Below, piece by piece: positions 30,171 to 39,443 of a stretch of 64,000 nt of DNA. Numbering within the stretch: position 1 is the first letter of the stretch; every line of letters begins with the position of its first letter. The notes under the pieces were generated by a model that was not told where the DNA came from, searched no databases, and saw nothing but the letters and a program-made list of their open reading frames with translations. Origin of the DNA: Tupaia tana. Its lineage: Eukaryota > Chordata > Mammalia > Scandentia > Tupaiidae. Location of the stretch: positions 92,706,328 through 92,770,327 of the forward strand of contig JAKSZU010000007.1 in assembly GCA_026018925.1 (NCBI GenBank), read 5' to 3'. A program made the translations under genes and the position numbers.

Positions 30171-30720
30171 GAGGATGAACTTGCAGTGAACGGCCTTGTT
30201 TCCTCTTCCCTGGTAACACGGACGCACCCAGAGGATCGCCCCAGACCCACCCCGCCTCCGCTCACAGCCAGCTGCGGCCCATTCTCTGCCTTCTCCCACT
30301 GTGCCCGTGCCCAGTGTGACCCTGTGATGCGTCCCTCCGCTCGGGCACCACCTCCGTCCCCGCGTCGCCCTGCAGCACCGAGTGTCTTCCCCTCCTGCTG
30401 GCCCACTCGCACCCACCGCAGTGGTGCCGTGGCTCTCCTGCCTGAACACGCCACGCACACACACGTGCACGCTCCTCACTCCTCTTCCAGTGGCATGAAG
30501 AGTTTCTGGACCCGATGGCATCCCCTCCTCGACTCACCCCGTCAGGAGCCTGCCCCTGCCACTCTCCTGACGCTGCTCTCCTGACACTCACAGCCACCTC
30601 TCCTGCCGCATCGGTGGCTGTTCTCGGTCCTCGTCACGTCACGTACTGGCAGGTGTCTGTGCCCTCCTGCCTGTCTCTTCCTGGGCCACCCCCCTCCTTT
30701 AAGTTGCTTTTTTCCTAAAA
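30171..30720. other. Unassigned G+C-rich DNA
   Basis: Overlapping ORFs up to 132 codons on both strands, no domain seen. Moderately CpG-rich. Confidence 0.45.
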
Positions 30721-30724
30721 GTTA

Positions 30725-30850
30725 ACTGGGGATAGCGCACATGCACACACAGAGCGCCAGGGGGAAAGGAGCACCCTCCGCTGGGTCCCGGCTGGCCGTG
30801 GTCACCGTCCTCCATTCTCCAGCCCGTCAGAGCAGGGACTGACTGGGGGG
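30725..30850 (-). mobile_element. Degenerate SINE-C fragment
   Basis: GGATAGCGCACATGCACACACAGAG and GGCCGTGGTCACCGTCCTCCATTCTCC resemble the minus-strand end and middle domain. The head is not recognisable. Confidence 0.45.
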
Positions 30851-30946
30851 CTCGCCATGTGGGGTTCTCGGCCCCCCGTGGCCCCTCTCCGCTCCGCAAA
30901 CCTGTCTCTATGGTCCGTGTGGAAGACAGCACAGAGTAAGAGTCAA

Positions 30947-31145
30947 GGGGCCTGCAGCTGGCATGCTGGCTAAGGCACCGACTCCCACGTGGCCGACGGC
31001 AGTCTGAGTCCCAGACCTGGGAGTCTGCATGTGCAGGTGTGCCCGAGGTCCCCGAGAGGAGAATGGCACAGAGGGAGCTGCGGCGCGGCCACTCCAGGCC
31101 GTTTCTCACTTTCCCTCTGTCTCTCTCCAGTGAGCAGGAAAAAAG
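30947..31145 (+). mobile_element. SINE-C, shortened
   Basis: GGGGCCTGCAGCTGGCATGCTGGCTAAGGC, CAGTCTGAGTCCCAG and CCCGAGAGGAGAATGG...CAGTGAGCAGGAAAAAAG. Possible short TSD AGTCAAG on both sides. Confidence 0.85.
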
Positions 31146-31404
31146 TCAAGTTGCCGCATTTCTCTGTTCCTTTCCGTGGCTCCCTCTCACGTACATAAAA
31201 TTGTAACACCTTTCCGTGGTCTAGGAGGTCCCAGGTGAGCCGTTACCTCTCCCTCCCTCGCCCCAGCCACACTGGCCTCGCTGCTGTCCCCTCAGCTTAG
31301 AGTGGGTGACTCGGCCACTTACCCACCCACAGAGCTCACTGCGGCTGGTTATTCGGGGCGCCAACCAAACGGCACCCAGCCACTCTCACCTCGGCCCCTT
31401 TCCC

Positions 31405-31629
31405 GCTTGTGCACGATACAGCGTGTGTGCGTGCAAGAGGAGAGCGAGAAGCCCCCTCCGCAGTCCGGCCGTGCGCGATCCCCTCCTCCAGCTCTCCAGC
31501 CTGCGGCCCGGGACGCCTGTGCACGTGCCCAGCGTGTCTCAGGCTGCGCAGGCCGGGATTCGCGCTGCGGTCACCGCGTGGGATCCGGCTCCCGTGAGCA
31601 GCCTTCACCACTGCCCTGGAGCCAGCCCC
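31405..31629 (-). mobile_element. SINE-C, strongly diverged and G+C-rich
   Basis: GATCCCCTCCTCCAG, GCACGTGCCCAGCGTGTCTCAGGCTGCGCAGGCCGGGATTCGCGCTGCGG and GGGATCCGGCTCCCGTGAGC keep the C layout with many C/G changes. Confidence 0.7.
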
Positions 31630-31721
31630 TCTGCCACTTCTCAGCCCTCTCATGCCTTACTGCTCTTCATAGCTCTCATCACCACGAAGGGACAGGCTAC
31701 AGATTTTTTCAAACTTGTGAA

Positions 31722-31981
31722 TTTTTTTTTGGAGATGTTTTTGCTATAGGGCACGTGCGCTCGCCAGAAAGACAGAGACAGACAGAGAGACAGAAAGTGA
31801 GAAATCACCCCCCAGGGGGGATGGCCACGCCGCAATCCCTTCTCCTCCACTCCCCTCTCGGGATCTTGGGCACACATGCACATGTGCCCGGTGTGAGTTT
31901 AAGCCACCAGGTCCGGGACTCAAACCGTGGTTGACTACGGGGGAATCCAGCGACATAGCCGTTATGCTAACTGCTGGTTCC
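31722..31981 (-). mobile_element. SINE-A1, full length
   Basis: GAGTTTAAGCCACCAGGTCCGGGACTCAAACC marks A1. Flanks CAAACTTGT and CAAATTTGT form a likely diverged TSD. Confidence 0.93.
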
Positions 31982-31984
31982 AAA

Positions 31985-32187
31985 TTTGTTTTAACTTTAT
32001 TTCTTCCAGGAGAGAGAGAGAAACAGGCACCCCCCCTGGGGTTTCATGCTGAGGTCACTCCACTCTCAGCCAGCCTGGATTACACACGCCTGGCTTACAG
32101 GCGGACTTGGGACATGAACCCGGGACCTCCTCATGTGGTCCGGCATCACAGAGGACTGTGCTGCGCTGGCCACTGCTGCCAGCCCCG
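31985..32187 (-). mobile_element. Diverged SINE, uncertain subfamily
   Basis: CAGGAGAGAGAGAGAAACAGGCACCCCCCCTGGGG, GACATGAACCCGGG (degenerate B box) and GGCCACTGCTGCCAGCCCC suggest an old relative of the long SINE. Confidence 0.6.
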
Positions 32188-32291
32188 TACGGTGCATCGC
32201 CCTGTCCAGCTGCTCCCCACTAGGGTGTCAGCTCCACAGGGCACACACTCTAGTGGGGAACGGAGGTGTGTGAATAACTAAGACGCTCTTT

Positions 32292-32318
32292 TGGTCCACA
32301 CACACCCTGTAGTAAAAA

Positions 32319-32354
<36 letters not shown>
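32292..32354 (+). mobile_element. 5'-truncated SINE end with long poly-A
   Basis: CACACACACCCTGTAGTAAAAAC is the long-form end. It is followed by about 34 uninterrupted A residues, the longest A run in this half of the window. Confidence 0.7.
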
Positions 32355-32359
<5 letters not shown>

Positions 32360-32424
32360 GCTGTTTTGGTAACCACTTTGGCATCCTCCTAAATTTAAGA
32401 TTTTCAATGATTTGCCCATTCAAC

Positions 32425-32587
32425 AGATTTTTTAAAAATAATTATTTTATTTATTTATTTTAATTTGACCACCAGAGAGGGACAGAGTGGTGGGGGGAGT
32501 GAGAAAGTAAGCCGCCAGGTCCAGGACTCGAACTGGCCAGCGGTGGGAGTCCAGCACCCCCAACCACCATGCCACCTGCCAGCCCCT
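32425..32587 (-). mobile_element. SINE-B, minus strand
   Basis: ATTTATTTATTTTAATTTGACCACCAGAGAGGG, GGACTCGAACTGG and CACCTGCCAGCCCC. A small deletion lies next to the B box. Confidence 0.9.
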
Positions 32588-32809
32588 CGACAGATGTCTT
32601 ATGAGCTATTTTATTATGTATCAGCTTTGCAACCTGACCCCGTGTAGACGGATTTCCACAGCAGTCTCTCCTCTGCGTCTCACCCCGCCAGGCTCATCTA
32701 CAGGGGGAGCGACCACACCCAACACACACTTGCTCAGCATCTCCATGGACCCGCTGCTGTGCTGGGGTCTGAAATGGAAAAAGGAGCAAAGCGGTAAGAT
32801 TATGGTTGG

Positions 32810-33003
32810 GGGGACCAGTGAGTAGTGTGGTGGTTAAGGCACTGGACACTCCCGCATGGCCGATCATGGTTCGAGTCCCGAACCTGGTGGCTTGCTTTCT
32901 CACTTCCCCTGCCCCCTCTCTCTGTGTCTCTCTCTAGTCAAATTAAAATGAATGAATGGATAAATAAAATTAAATAAAATAATTCTTAAAAAAAAAAAAA
33001 AAA
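32810..33003 (+). mobile_element. SINE-B, base of a nested stack
   Basis: GACCAGTGAGTAGTGTGGTGGTTAAGGC and GGTTCGAGTCC. Its left TSD AAGATTATGGTTGGGG (ending at 32809) recurs only at about 33271-33286, beyond the next SINE, showing that the neighbour inserted into the right-hand TSD. Confidence 0.93.
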
Positions 33004-33007
33004 GATT

Positions 33008-33270
33008 GGGAACCAGCAGTTAGCGTAATGGCTATGTCACTGGACTCCCACGTAGTCGACCGCGGTTCGCGTCCTGGACCCGGTGGCTTAAAACTCACGC
33101 CGGGCGCGTGGGCGTGCATGCCCAAGATCCCAAGAGGAGAATGGAGGAGAAGGGATTGTGGCGTGACCATCCCCCCTGGGGGGTGATTTCTCGCTTTCTG
33201 TCTCTATGTCTCTCTGTCTGGCGAGCGCATGCGCCCTATAGCGAAAACCTCTCCAAAAAAAAAAAAAAAA
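33008..33270 (+). mobile_element. SINE-A2 in the TSD of the previous SINE
   Basis: GGGAACCAGCAGTTAGCG, GGTTCGCGTCCTGG, TTAAAACTCACGCC and GTGACCATCCCCCC are all A2 markers. AAAAAGATT lies on both sides. Confidence 0.95.
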
Positions 33271-33284
33271 AAGATTATGGTTGG

Positions 33285-33366
33285 GGCCAGAAGTTGGTGT
33301 GGTGGTTAAGGCACTGGACTCCCACATGGCCACCCGTGGTTCGAGTTCCGGACCTGACAGCTTGCT
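33285..33366 (+). mobile_element. SINE-B head, cut off by a SINE-A2
   Basis: GGGGCCAGAAGTTGGTGTGGTGGTTAAGGC to CAGCTTGCTTTC, then the minus-strand SINE-A2 begins. Its remaining tail is not identifiable beyond 33642. Confidence 0.88.
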
Positions 33367-33642
33367 TTCTTTTTTCTTTTTTTTTTTTTTTGAAGAGGTT
33401 TTCGCTATAGGGCGCGTGCGCTCGCCAGACAGACAGAGAGACATAGAGACAGAAAGTGAGAAATCACCCCCCAGGGGGAATGGTCACGCCGCAATCCCTT
33501 CTCCTCCATTCTCCTCTCGGGATCTTGGGCACGCACGCACACGCGCCCGGCGTGAGTTTTAAGCTACCGGGTCTGGGACGCGAACCACGGTCGACTACGT
33601 GGGAGTACAGTGACATAGCCATTACGCTAACTGCTGGTTCCC
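33367..33642 (-). mobile_element. SINE-A2, full length
   Basis: GGACGCGAACC, GAGTTTTAAGC, ATGGTCACGCC and CTGGTTCCC are A2 markers. Confidence 0.95.
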
Positions 33643-33654
33643 TACTCTTTTTTT

Positions 33655-33850
33655 TCTTTAAAGTTTATTTATGTCATGAGTGAGAGAGACAGAGCAAGAG
33701 AGACAGAGAGCAAACACCCCCAAATGTTCTTCGTGTGACACTCTGCCCCAGCCTTCACAGCCCAGGACACACTCAGGGAGGTCTCCAGTCACCGGGGACA
33801 TTCCCGCGTGGGCCAGCCTTGCATAGCGTAGCATTGGACACTGGGCTGTG
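33655..33850 (-). mobile_element. Degenerate SINE, low certainty
   Basis: GAGTGAGAGAGACAGAGCAAGAGAGAC...CAAACACCCCCAAATG resembles the tail half of the long form. The head side is not recognisable. Confidence 0.45.
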
Positions 33851-33889
33851 GTCTGGTTCCTATCAGACTTAAAAATATCTTCTTCATGG

Positions 33890-34053
33890 GCCAGCAGGTA
33901 GTGTGCTGATTAAGGCACTAGATTCCCACATGGCTGACAGTGGTTCAAGTCCCAGACCTGGTCGCTTGCATTCTCACTTACTCTTTCTCTGGTCAAAATA
34001 AAAAAGAATAACAATGATAAATAAAATGAAATAAATAATGCTTAAAAAATTAA
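33890..34053 (+). mobile_element. SINE-B, full length
   Basis: GGGCCAGCAGGTAGTGTGCTGATTAAGGC, GGTTCAAGTCCCAG and a GATAAATAAAATGAAATAAATAATG tail. Confidence 0.9.
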
Positions 34054-34144
34054 TATTTTAAAAATAAAAAGGTTTTATAATAGTGAAAAATGAAAATAAC
34101 ACCAATGTTCATATGGGATTAATTGTAAAAATTATGAAGGATTA

Positions 34145-34334
34145 GAGCTAGCAGGCGATGTAGTGGTTAAGGGCGCTGGACTCCCACATGGCCGACTGCT
34201 GTGCGTGTTCCAGACCTGGCAGCTTGCTTTCTCACTCCCCCTCTTCTCCCGTTCCCTCCTTCCCCCCCTCACTCTTTCCCCCTCTGTTCAAATTTAAATA
34301 AATAAATAAAGCTAAATAAAATAATTATTTAACA
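34145..34334 (+). mobile_element. SINE-B, full length
   Basis: GCTAGCAGGCGATGTAGTGGTTAAGGGC. The B box is decayed (GTGCGTGTTCC). The TSD AAAATTATGAARGATTA flanks it near 34126 and 34335. Confidence 0.92.
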
Positions 34335-34492
34335 AAATTATGAAAGATTAAATACTGAGAGATTATCAAACATGATGTTGGGAAAGAACACATTTAGTCA
34401 GATTTGAGGAATATTTAGAATATACTATTAAGTGAAAATAAAACAAACAGCATGGCACCACTAAATGGTGACAGTCTACTGCGTCCCAGGTT

Positions 34493-34768
34493 AGGGCCAG
34501 CAGATGGCATAGCAATTACATCACTGGACTCCCACGTGGCCAACTGCAGTTCGAGTCCCAGACCCAGTGACTTGCAAATCACACTGGGCACATGTGTGTG
34601 CGTGCCCAGGATTCCGAGAGGAGGATGGAGAAGGGATTGCAACATGGCCATCCCCCAGAGGGTGATTTCTCATTTTCCTCTCACTGACCCTTCTCTCTCT
34701 TTCTCTCTCTCTCTCTCTGGCAAACACACTCACCCTAAGGCAAAAACCTCTTAAATAAAAATAAATGA
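34493..34768 (+). mobile_element. SINE-C/A intermediate, full length
   Basis: GGGCCAGCAGATGGCATAGCAATTACATC, the consensus B box in AGTTCGAGTCC, CCGAGAGGAGGATGGAGAAGGG and CACCCTAAGGCAAAAACCTC. Confidence 0.92.
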
Positions 34769-34847
34769 GTCCTGGATTACGTGAGTGCCTGGGGTCCTGG
34801 CTGACTAGGAGCCTGAGGCAGGAGGATCCTGAAGGTGAGACCCTGTC
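34769..34847 (+). mobile_element. 7SL-derived monomer
   Basis: GTGAGTGCCTGGGGTCCTGGCTGACTAGGAGCCTGAGGCAGGAGGATCCTGAAGGTGAGACCCTGTC keeps the 7SL/Alu order GTGCCTGTAGTCCCAGCTACT, GGAGGCTGAGGCAGGAGGATC, GAGACCCTGTC, with the middle joined directly. It ends in CAAAAACACC. Confidence 0.8.
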
Positions 34848-34864
34848 AAAAACACCTATCTCTT

Positions 34865-35096
34865 GGGCCAGCAGATGGCACAGTAGTAATGTTGTTGGAC
34901 TCCCACATGGCCAACCGCAGTTCAAGCCGCCGACCTGGTGCCTCAAAACTCATACTGAGCATGTATGTGTGTACCAAGATCCCAGGAGGAGAGTGGAGGA
35001 AAAGCAACTCCGGAGGATGGTTTCTCACTTTCCCTCTCACTGTCTCTGTCTCTTGCCAGTGAGTGCAAGTGCCCTGAGGCAAAACCTTCTTCAAAA
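34865..35096 (+). mobile_element. SINE-C/A intermediate, outer member of a stack
   Basis: GGGCCAGCAGATGGCACAGTAG head and GTGCCCTGAGGCAAAACC end. The left TSD AAAAACACCTATCTCTT (34848-34864) finds its partner AAAAACACCTCTCTCTT only at 35596-35612, past two more SINEs. Confidence 0.93.
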
Positions 35097-35110
35097 AACA
35101 AAAATGGGGG

Positions 35111-35391
35111 ACCAGCAGTTAGTGTAATGGCTATGTCGCTGGACTCCCACGTAGTCGACCGCGGCTCGCGTCCCGGACCCGGTGGCTTAAAACTCACACC
35201 GGGCGCGTGTGCGTGCGTGCCCAAGATCCTGAGAGGAGAATGGAGGAGAAGGGATTGCAGCGTGGCCATCCCCCCTGGGGGGTGATTTCTCGCTTTCTGT
35301 CTCTCTGTCTCTGTCTGTCTGGCAAGCGCACGCGCCCTATAGCGAGAAAAAAAAAAAAAAACTCTCTAAAAAAGAAAAACAAAAGAAAAAA
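35111..35391 (+). mobile_element. SINE-A2 within the stack
   Basis: GGCTCGCGTCCCGG and TTAAAACTCACACC are A2 markers. The perfect 14-bp TSD AACAAAAATGGGGG is at 35097-35110 and 35392-35405. Its right copy doubles as the head of the next SINE-B. Confidence 0.95.
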
Positions 35392-35405
35392 AACAAAAAT
35401 GGGGG

Positions 35406-35595
35406 ACCAGCAGGTGGCGTGATGATTAAGGCGCTGGACACTACTTGGCTGACTATGGTTTAAATCCTGGACCTGGGGGCTCGCTTTCTCACTTTTCCTC
35501 TCTCTCTTTCTCTCTCTGTGTCTTTCTCTAGTCAAATTAAAATAAATAAATGAATAAATAAAATTAAATAAAATAATTCTTAAAAAAGAAAAAGG
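35406..35595 (+). mobile_element. SINE-B, end of the stack
   Basis: ACCAGCAGGTGGCGTGATGATTAAGGC, decayed B box GGTTTAAATCC, CT-rich stretch and AAATAAATAAATGAATAAATAAAATTAAATAAAATAATTC tail. Confidence 0.92.
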
Positions 35596-35745
35596 AAAAA
35601 CACCTCTCTCTTCTCTTTACCAAAACAAAGTCCAGCAGTTTGTAGGATGGCACCCCCACACTGTCCCCCCCCCCAAATAAAAGACCCCAGAAGGGTGCTG
35701 TCTCTCGCTCTCATGAAAGAAGGAAAGAACTTGAATAAAGGTTGA

Positions 35746-35980
35746 GGCCTAGCCCATGGCCGGGTGATTATGAGAGCTGGCTCCCACGGGGCCAGCTGAG
35801 CAGATCGTTTCTGCCAATAGCTTGAAAACACACTCGCATGCTTGCCCAAAATCCCCACGGAGAGAAAAGCAGAGAAGACATTGCAGTGTGACCACTCCCC
35901 ATAGGGGTACTTTCTCGTTTTCTTGTTTTTTTACTCTGTGTCGCTCTTTGGTGAATGCACGCACCCTCTGGCAAATTAAA
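35746..35980 (+). mobile_element. SINE-C, strongly diverged
   Basis: GGCCTAGCCCATGGCCGGGTGATTATGAGAGCTGG, CAAAATCCCCACGGAGAG, CATTGCAGTGTGACCACTCCCC and GCACGCACCCTCTGGCAAATTAAAGC. Confidence 0.8.
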
Positions 35981-36074
35981 GCAAAAAAACAAGATAGAAA
36001 GAAAATGCGGGTAGTAGGATTTAGAGCTTTTTCCTTCTTTGTGCTCAATGTATTTAATTTTTTAAGTGTTTTTT

Positions 36075-36342
36075 TCTTTTGAGAGTTTTTTTTTTTTTTT
36101 CGCTATAGGGCGCGTGCGCTCGCCAGACAGGCAGAGAGAGACAGAGAGACAGAAAGCAAGAAGTCACCCCACAGGGGGGATGGTCACACCGCAGTCCCTT
36201 CTCCTCCATTCTCCTCTCGGGATCTTGGGCATGCACACACACGCGCCCGACGTGAATTTTAAGCCACCGGGTCCGGGACACGAACCGCGGTCGACTACGT
36301 GGGAGTCTAGCGACATAGCCATTACGCTAACTACTGGTTCCC
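36075..36342 (-). mobile_element. SINE-A2, full length
   Basis: GGACACGAACCGCGG, GAATTTTAAGCC, ATGGTCACACC and CTGGTTCCC are A2 markers. Confidence 0.95.
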
Positions 36343-36369
36343 TCGTTTTTTTTTTTAGAATTATTTATT

Positions 36370-36561
36370 GGGGCTGGAAGGTGGCGTGATAGTTAAAGTG
36401 CTGGACTCCCACGTGGCTGATCTTGGTTCGAGTGCCGGATCTGGTGGCTTGCTTTCTCACTTTCACTCTCTCTCTTTCTTTCTGACTCTCTCTGGTCAAA
36501 AAAAAAAAAAAAAAAAAAAAAAAAAGATAAATAAAATTTAAAAAATAATTATTAAAAAAAG
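36370..36561 (+). mobile_element. SINE-B with long A run
   Basis: GGGGCTGGAAGGTGGCGTGATAG and GGTTCGAGTGCCGG. About 28 A residues interrupt the usual tail (GGTCAAAAAA... then GATAAATAAAATTT). Confidence 0.92.
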
Positions 36562-36620
36562 AATTATTTTTAAAAAAAGAATTATTTAGTTTTATTTATT
36601 ATCTTATTTATTTATTTATT

Positions 36621-36867
36621 GGAGAGGTTTTTGCTATAGGGCACATGCGCTCACCAGACAGACAGAGAGAGACAGAGAGACAGAAAGCGAGAAATCACCC
36701 CCCGGGGGATGGTCACGCCACAACCCCTTCTCCTCCATTCTTCTCTCAGGATCTTGGGCATGCACGCACACGTGCCTGGCGTGAGTTTCAAGCCACCAGG
36801 TCTGGGACACGAACTGCGGTAGACCACATGGGAGTCCAGCGACATAGCCATTACGCTAACTGCTGGT
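36621..36867 (-). mobile_element. SINE-A2-like, full length
   Basis: GGACACGAACTGCGG, ATGGTCACGCC and TAACTGCTGGTCC. GAGTTTCAAGCC blurs the usual length marker. Confidence 0.93.
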
Positions 36868-36884
36868 CCTGATTATTTTTTTTA

Positions 36885-37396
36885 TTTTTGGAGATATTTT
36901 GCTACAGGGCGCATGTGCTCACCAGAGAGACAGAGACAGAAAGCAAGAAATCACCTCCCCAGGGAGATGGCCACACCACAATCCCTTCTCCATTCTCCTC
37001 TCAGGATCTGGGGCATGCATGCACTTGCGCCCAGCATGAGTTTTTGTTTTGTTTTGTTTTTAGAGAGGTTTTTGCAATAGGGAGCATGTACTCACCAGAG
37101 AGGCAGAGAGAGACAGAAAGTGAGAAATCACTCCCCACGGGGGATAACCACACTGCAATCCCTCCTCCTCCAGTCTCCTCCCAGGATTTTGGGCATGGAT
37201 GCACATGCGCCCTATGTGAGTTTTAAGTCGCTGGGTCAGGGACTCAAACCATGGCCGACTACGTGGGAGTCCAGCAACATAACGATTACATCACCTGCTG
37301 GTCCCAAGCATGAGTTTAAGCCACTGGATCCAGGACTCCAACCATGGTCGACTATGTGGCAGTCCAGCGATGTAACCCTTACACCATTTGCTGGTC
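36885..37396 (-). mobile_element. SINE-A, split by a second SINE-A
   Basis: The tail half (GAGATATTTTGCTACAGGGCGC to CGCCCAGCATGAG) continues after the inner element with CATGAGTTTAAGCCACTGGATCCAGG to CCATTTGCTGGTC. Both parts together make one complete copy. Confidence 0.93.
37044..37306 (-). mobile_element. SINE-A inserted into the previous SINE-A
   Basis: Complete from GTTTTGTTTTGTTTTTAGAGAGG to CATCACCTGCTGGTCCC. The TSD AGCATGAGTTT at 37033-37043 and 37307-37317 is a piece of the outer SINE. Confidence 0.95.
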
Positions 37397-37411
37397 TCAT
37401 ATATTATCATT

Positions 37412-37560
37412 CAAAAAAATTTTATTATAGGGCATGTGTGCTCACCAGTGAGAGACAGAGAGAGAGGGAAAGTGAGAAAGCAAGCTGCCAGGTCCAGGAC
37501 TTGAACCATGGTCAGCCATGTGGGGGTCCAGAGCCTTAGCCACTGTGTCACCGGCTGGCT
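37412..37560 (-). mobile_element. SINE-B-like, minus strand
   Basis: TATTATAGGGCATGTGTGCTCACCAGTGAGAGACAG keeps the long-form end. GGACTTGAACCATGG and CACCGGCTGGCT form the head, and the middle domain is absent. Confidence 0.9.
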
Positions 37561-37818
37561 TACCTTGATGTATTTTAATTTAATTTCCTATAATGAGTAT
37601 CTACCACTTTTACAAAAATAATGAAGCAACTTTAAAATACAGTATAGTTGTCACACAAAACATTTAAATAATAATAATAATAAAATATTAGTTGCTCTGA
37701 TAGTTGAAAAAAAAATGGAAGAAGATACCCGAAATACCTGTGATATTTTAAAGAACAGGTCAATAAATTATGGTAGTCATTCAAATACTCTGGAAGTTTT
37801 TTGGTTGTCATTCGTTTG
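37561..37818. other. A/T-rich unassigned DNA
   Basis: Contains an (AAT)n tract near 37666-37683 and no recognisable gene or repeat family. Confidence 0.5.
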
Positions 37819-37819
37819 C

Positions 37820-38063
37820 TTTTTTAGTTTTTTGCTATGGAGTGTGGGCGCTCACCAGAGAGAGACAGAGGGAAAGTGAGAAACCATCCCCTCGGGGATA
37901 GCCATACCGCCATCCCCTCTCCTCCGTCCAGTCCCCTCTCAGGGCTTTGGGCACACTTACACACGTGCCTGGTGTGGTTTCCACACGACTGGATCCAAGA
38001 CTCAGACCACGAGATCAGCCGTGTGGGGTCAAGCTGCCTTAACCTCCGCGCCACCTGCTGGCC
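37820..38063 (-). mobile_element. SINE-C, full length
   Basis: TTTTGCTATGGAGTGTGGGCGCTC, GATAGCCATACCGCC, CTTTGGGCACACTTAC and TCAAGCTGCCTTAACC...CACCTGCTGGCCC. Confidence 0.9.
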
Positions 38064-38089
38064 CTACTCTGGTACCACTCCCCGCCCCC

Positions 38090-38335
38090 CAGAGGTTTTT
38101 GCTATAGGGCATGTACACGTGTGCACTCGTGAGAGAGACAGAGAGACAGAAAGCGAGAAATCACCCCCGAGGGGGGATGGCCACACCACAATCCTTTCTC
38201 TTCCGTTTCCCTCTCGGGATCTTGGGCACGCACGCACACGTGCTCAGCGTGAGTTTAAGCCACCGGGTCCAGGATGGAACCACGGTCAACTACATGGGAA
38301 TTTAGCGACATAGCCATTACGCTAACTGCTGGTCC
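38090..38335 (-). mobile_element. SINE-A1, full length
   Basis: GAGTTTAAGCCACCGGGTCCAGG (A1). The TSD CTCTGSTACCACT flanks it near 38067 and 38336. Confidence 0.93.
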
Positions 38336-38514
38336 CTCTGCTACCACTTAAAAGATGATATAGAACAGATATTTAGGGGGTAGGAGGGAGGGCTCGGGGA
38401 AACATTGTGCAGACACAAGAATGGAAGTTACGGGTTGTGCTGATCTGAAAGGTAATCTTTGACCTGAGGGGCATGCACTGCAGGTAGGCAATACTATAGA
38501 GATCTGCAATGATT

Positions 38515-38745
38515 GGGGCTGGCAGCTGGTGTTGTGGATAAGGGCGCTGGACTGCCACATGGCCACCTGTGGTTTGAGTCCCAGACCTGGAGGCTTGAAA
38601 ACCTATGGGGCACATATGCGTGTGTGCCTAAAATCCCAGGGGTTGAGTCAGAGTCGTCTCCTGGGGTGGAGTGGTTTCTCACTTTCCCTCTCACTGTCTC
38701 TCTCTCTCTCATGTGCCCTATGGCAAAAACTTTAAATTAGAAAAT
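38515..38745 (+). mobile_element. SINE-C with altered middle domain
   Basis: GGGGCTGGCAGCTGGTGTTGTGGATAAGGGC and GGTTTGAGTCCCAG. The middle domain is rearranged (CCCAGGGGTTGAGTCAGAG), and the end ATGTGCCCTATGGCAAAAAC is intact. Confidence 0.88.
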
Positions 38746-39101
38746 AATAGAAAAAAAGAGAAAAGATATTTATAATACTTCGATAAGTGAGAAGAAAACA
38801 GGCCATAAAATGGTTTGTACAATATTAACTCACTTCTGAAAAATAGCTAACACCCACCCATAGAAAAAACTGGAAATACCCGTGCCAAATGTCAGCAGCG
38901 GTTTTCTTTGGGAAATGGAATTCCAGTGTTCCCTGTCCTTTGGCTTATCTGTGTGTCATCATCTGTCCTGCTCAATATCTTGTTCTGTGACGATGGGAAT
39001 ATTGATCTCTGCGCTGTCCCACGTGAGAGCCACCAACGCGTGTGACACTGAGCACTTCACAGGTAGCTTTGAGACTGGAGAATTAAATTTCTTTCTTTAG
39101 T
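38746..39101. other. Unassigned DNA
   Basis: No feature recognised. Slightly A/T rich with no long ORF. Confidence 0.5.
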
Positions 39102-39280
39102 GGGAGCTGGCAGATGGCATAGTGGTTAGCTTGTGGGTCTCCCACATGGCTGACTGTGGTTCGAGTCCCAGTCCTGATGGCTTGCTTTCTCACTTTCTCT
39201 CTCTGTGGTGAGTATACATGCCCTAATAGCAAAAAATAAATAAATAAAATGAAATAAAATAAATAAAAAATATTATTCAA
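39102..39280 (+). mobile_element. SINE-B with part of the long-form end
   Basis: GGAGCTGGCAGATGGCATAGTGG, the exact B box GGTTCGAGTCC, then GTGAGTATACATGCCCTAATAGCAAAAAATAAATAAATAAAATG: long-form end joined to the short-form tail. Confidence 0.93.
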
Positions 39281-39282
39281 AG

Positions 39283-39443
39283 AGAACTATTTATTTTACC
39301 TTATTTATTATTATTATTAATTTTTTAAAAAATTTGACCAGAGAAGGGCAGGAAGGGGGGGTCAGTGAAAAAGCAAACCAACTTAAACCTCGGTCTGTCC
39401 TGTGGAAAGGTCACACCTTAGCCACCCGCCACCTGCTGGCCCC
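39283..39443 (-). mobile_element. SINE-B, decayed
   Basis: TTATTTATTATTATTATTAATTTTT tail, TTTGACCAGAGAAGGGCAGG and CCGCCACCTGCTGGCCCC. The B box is lost. Confidence 0.85.
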
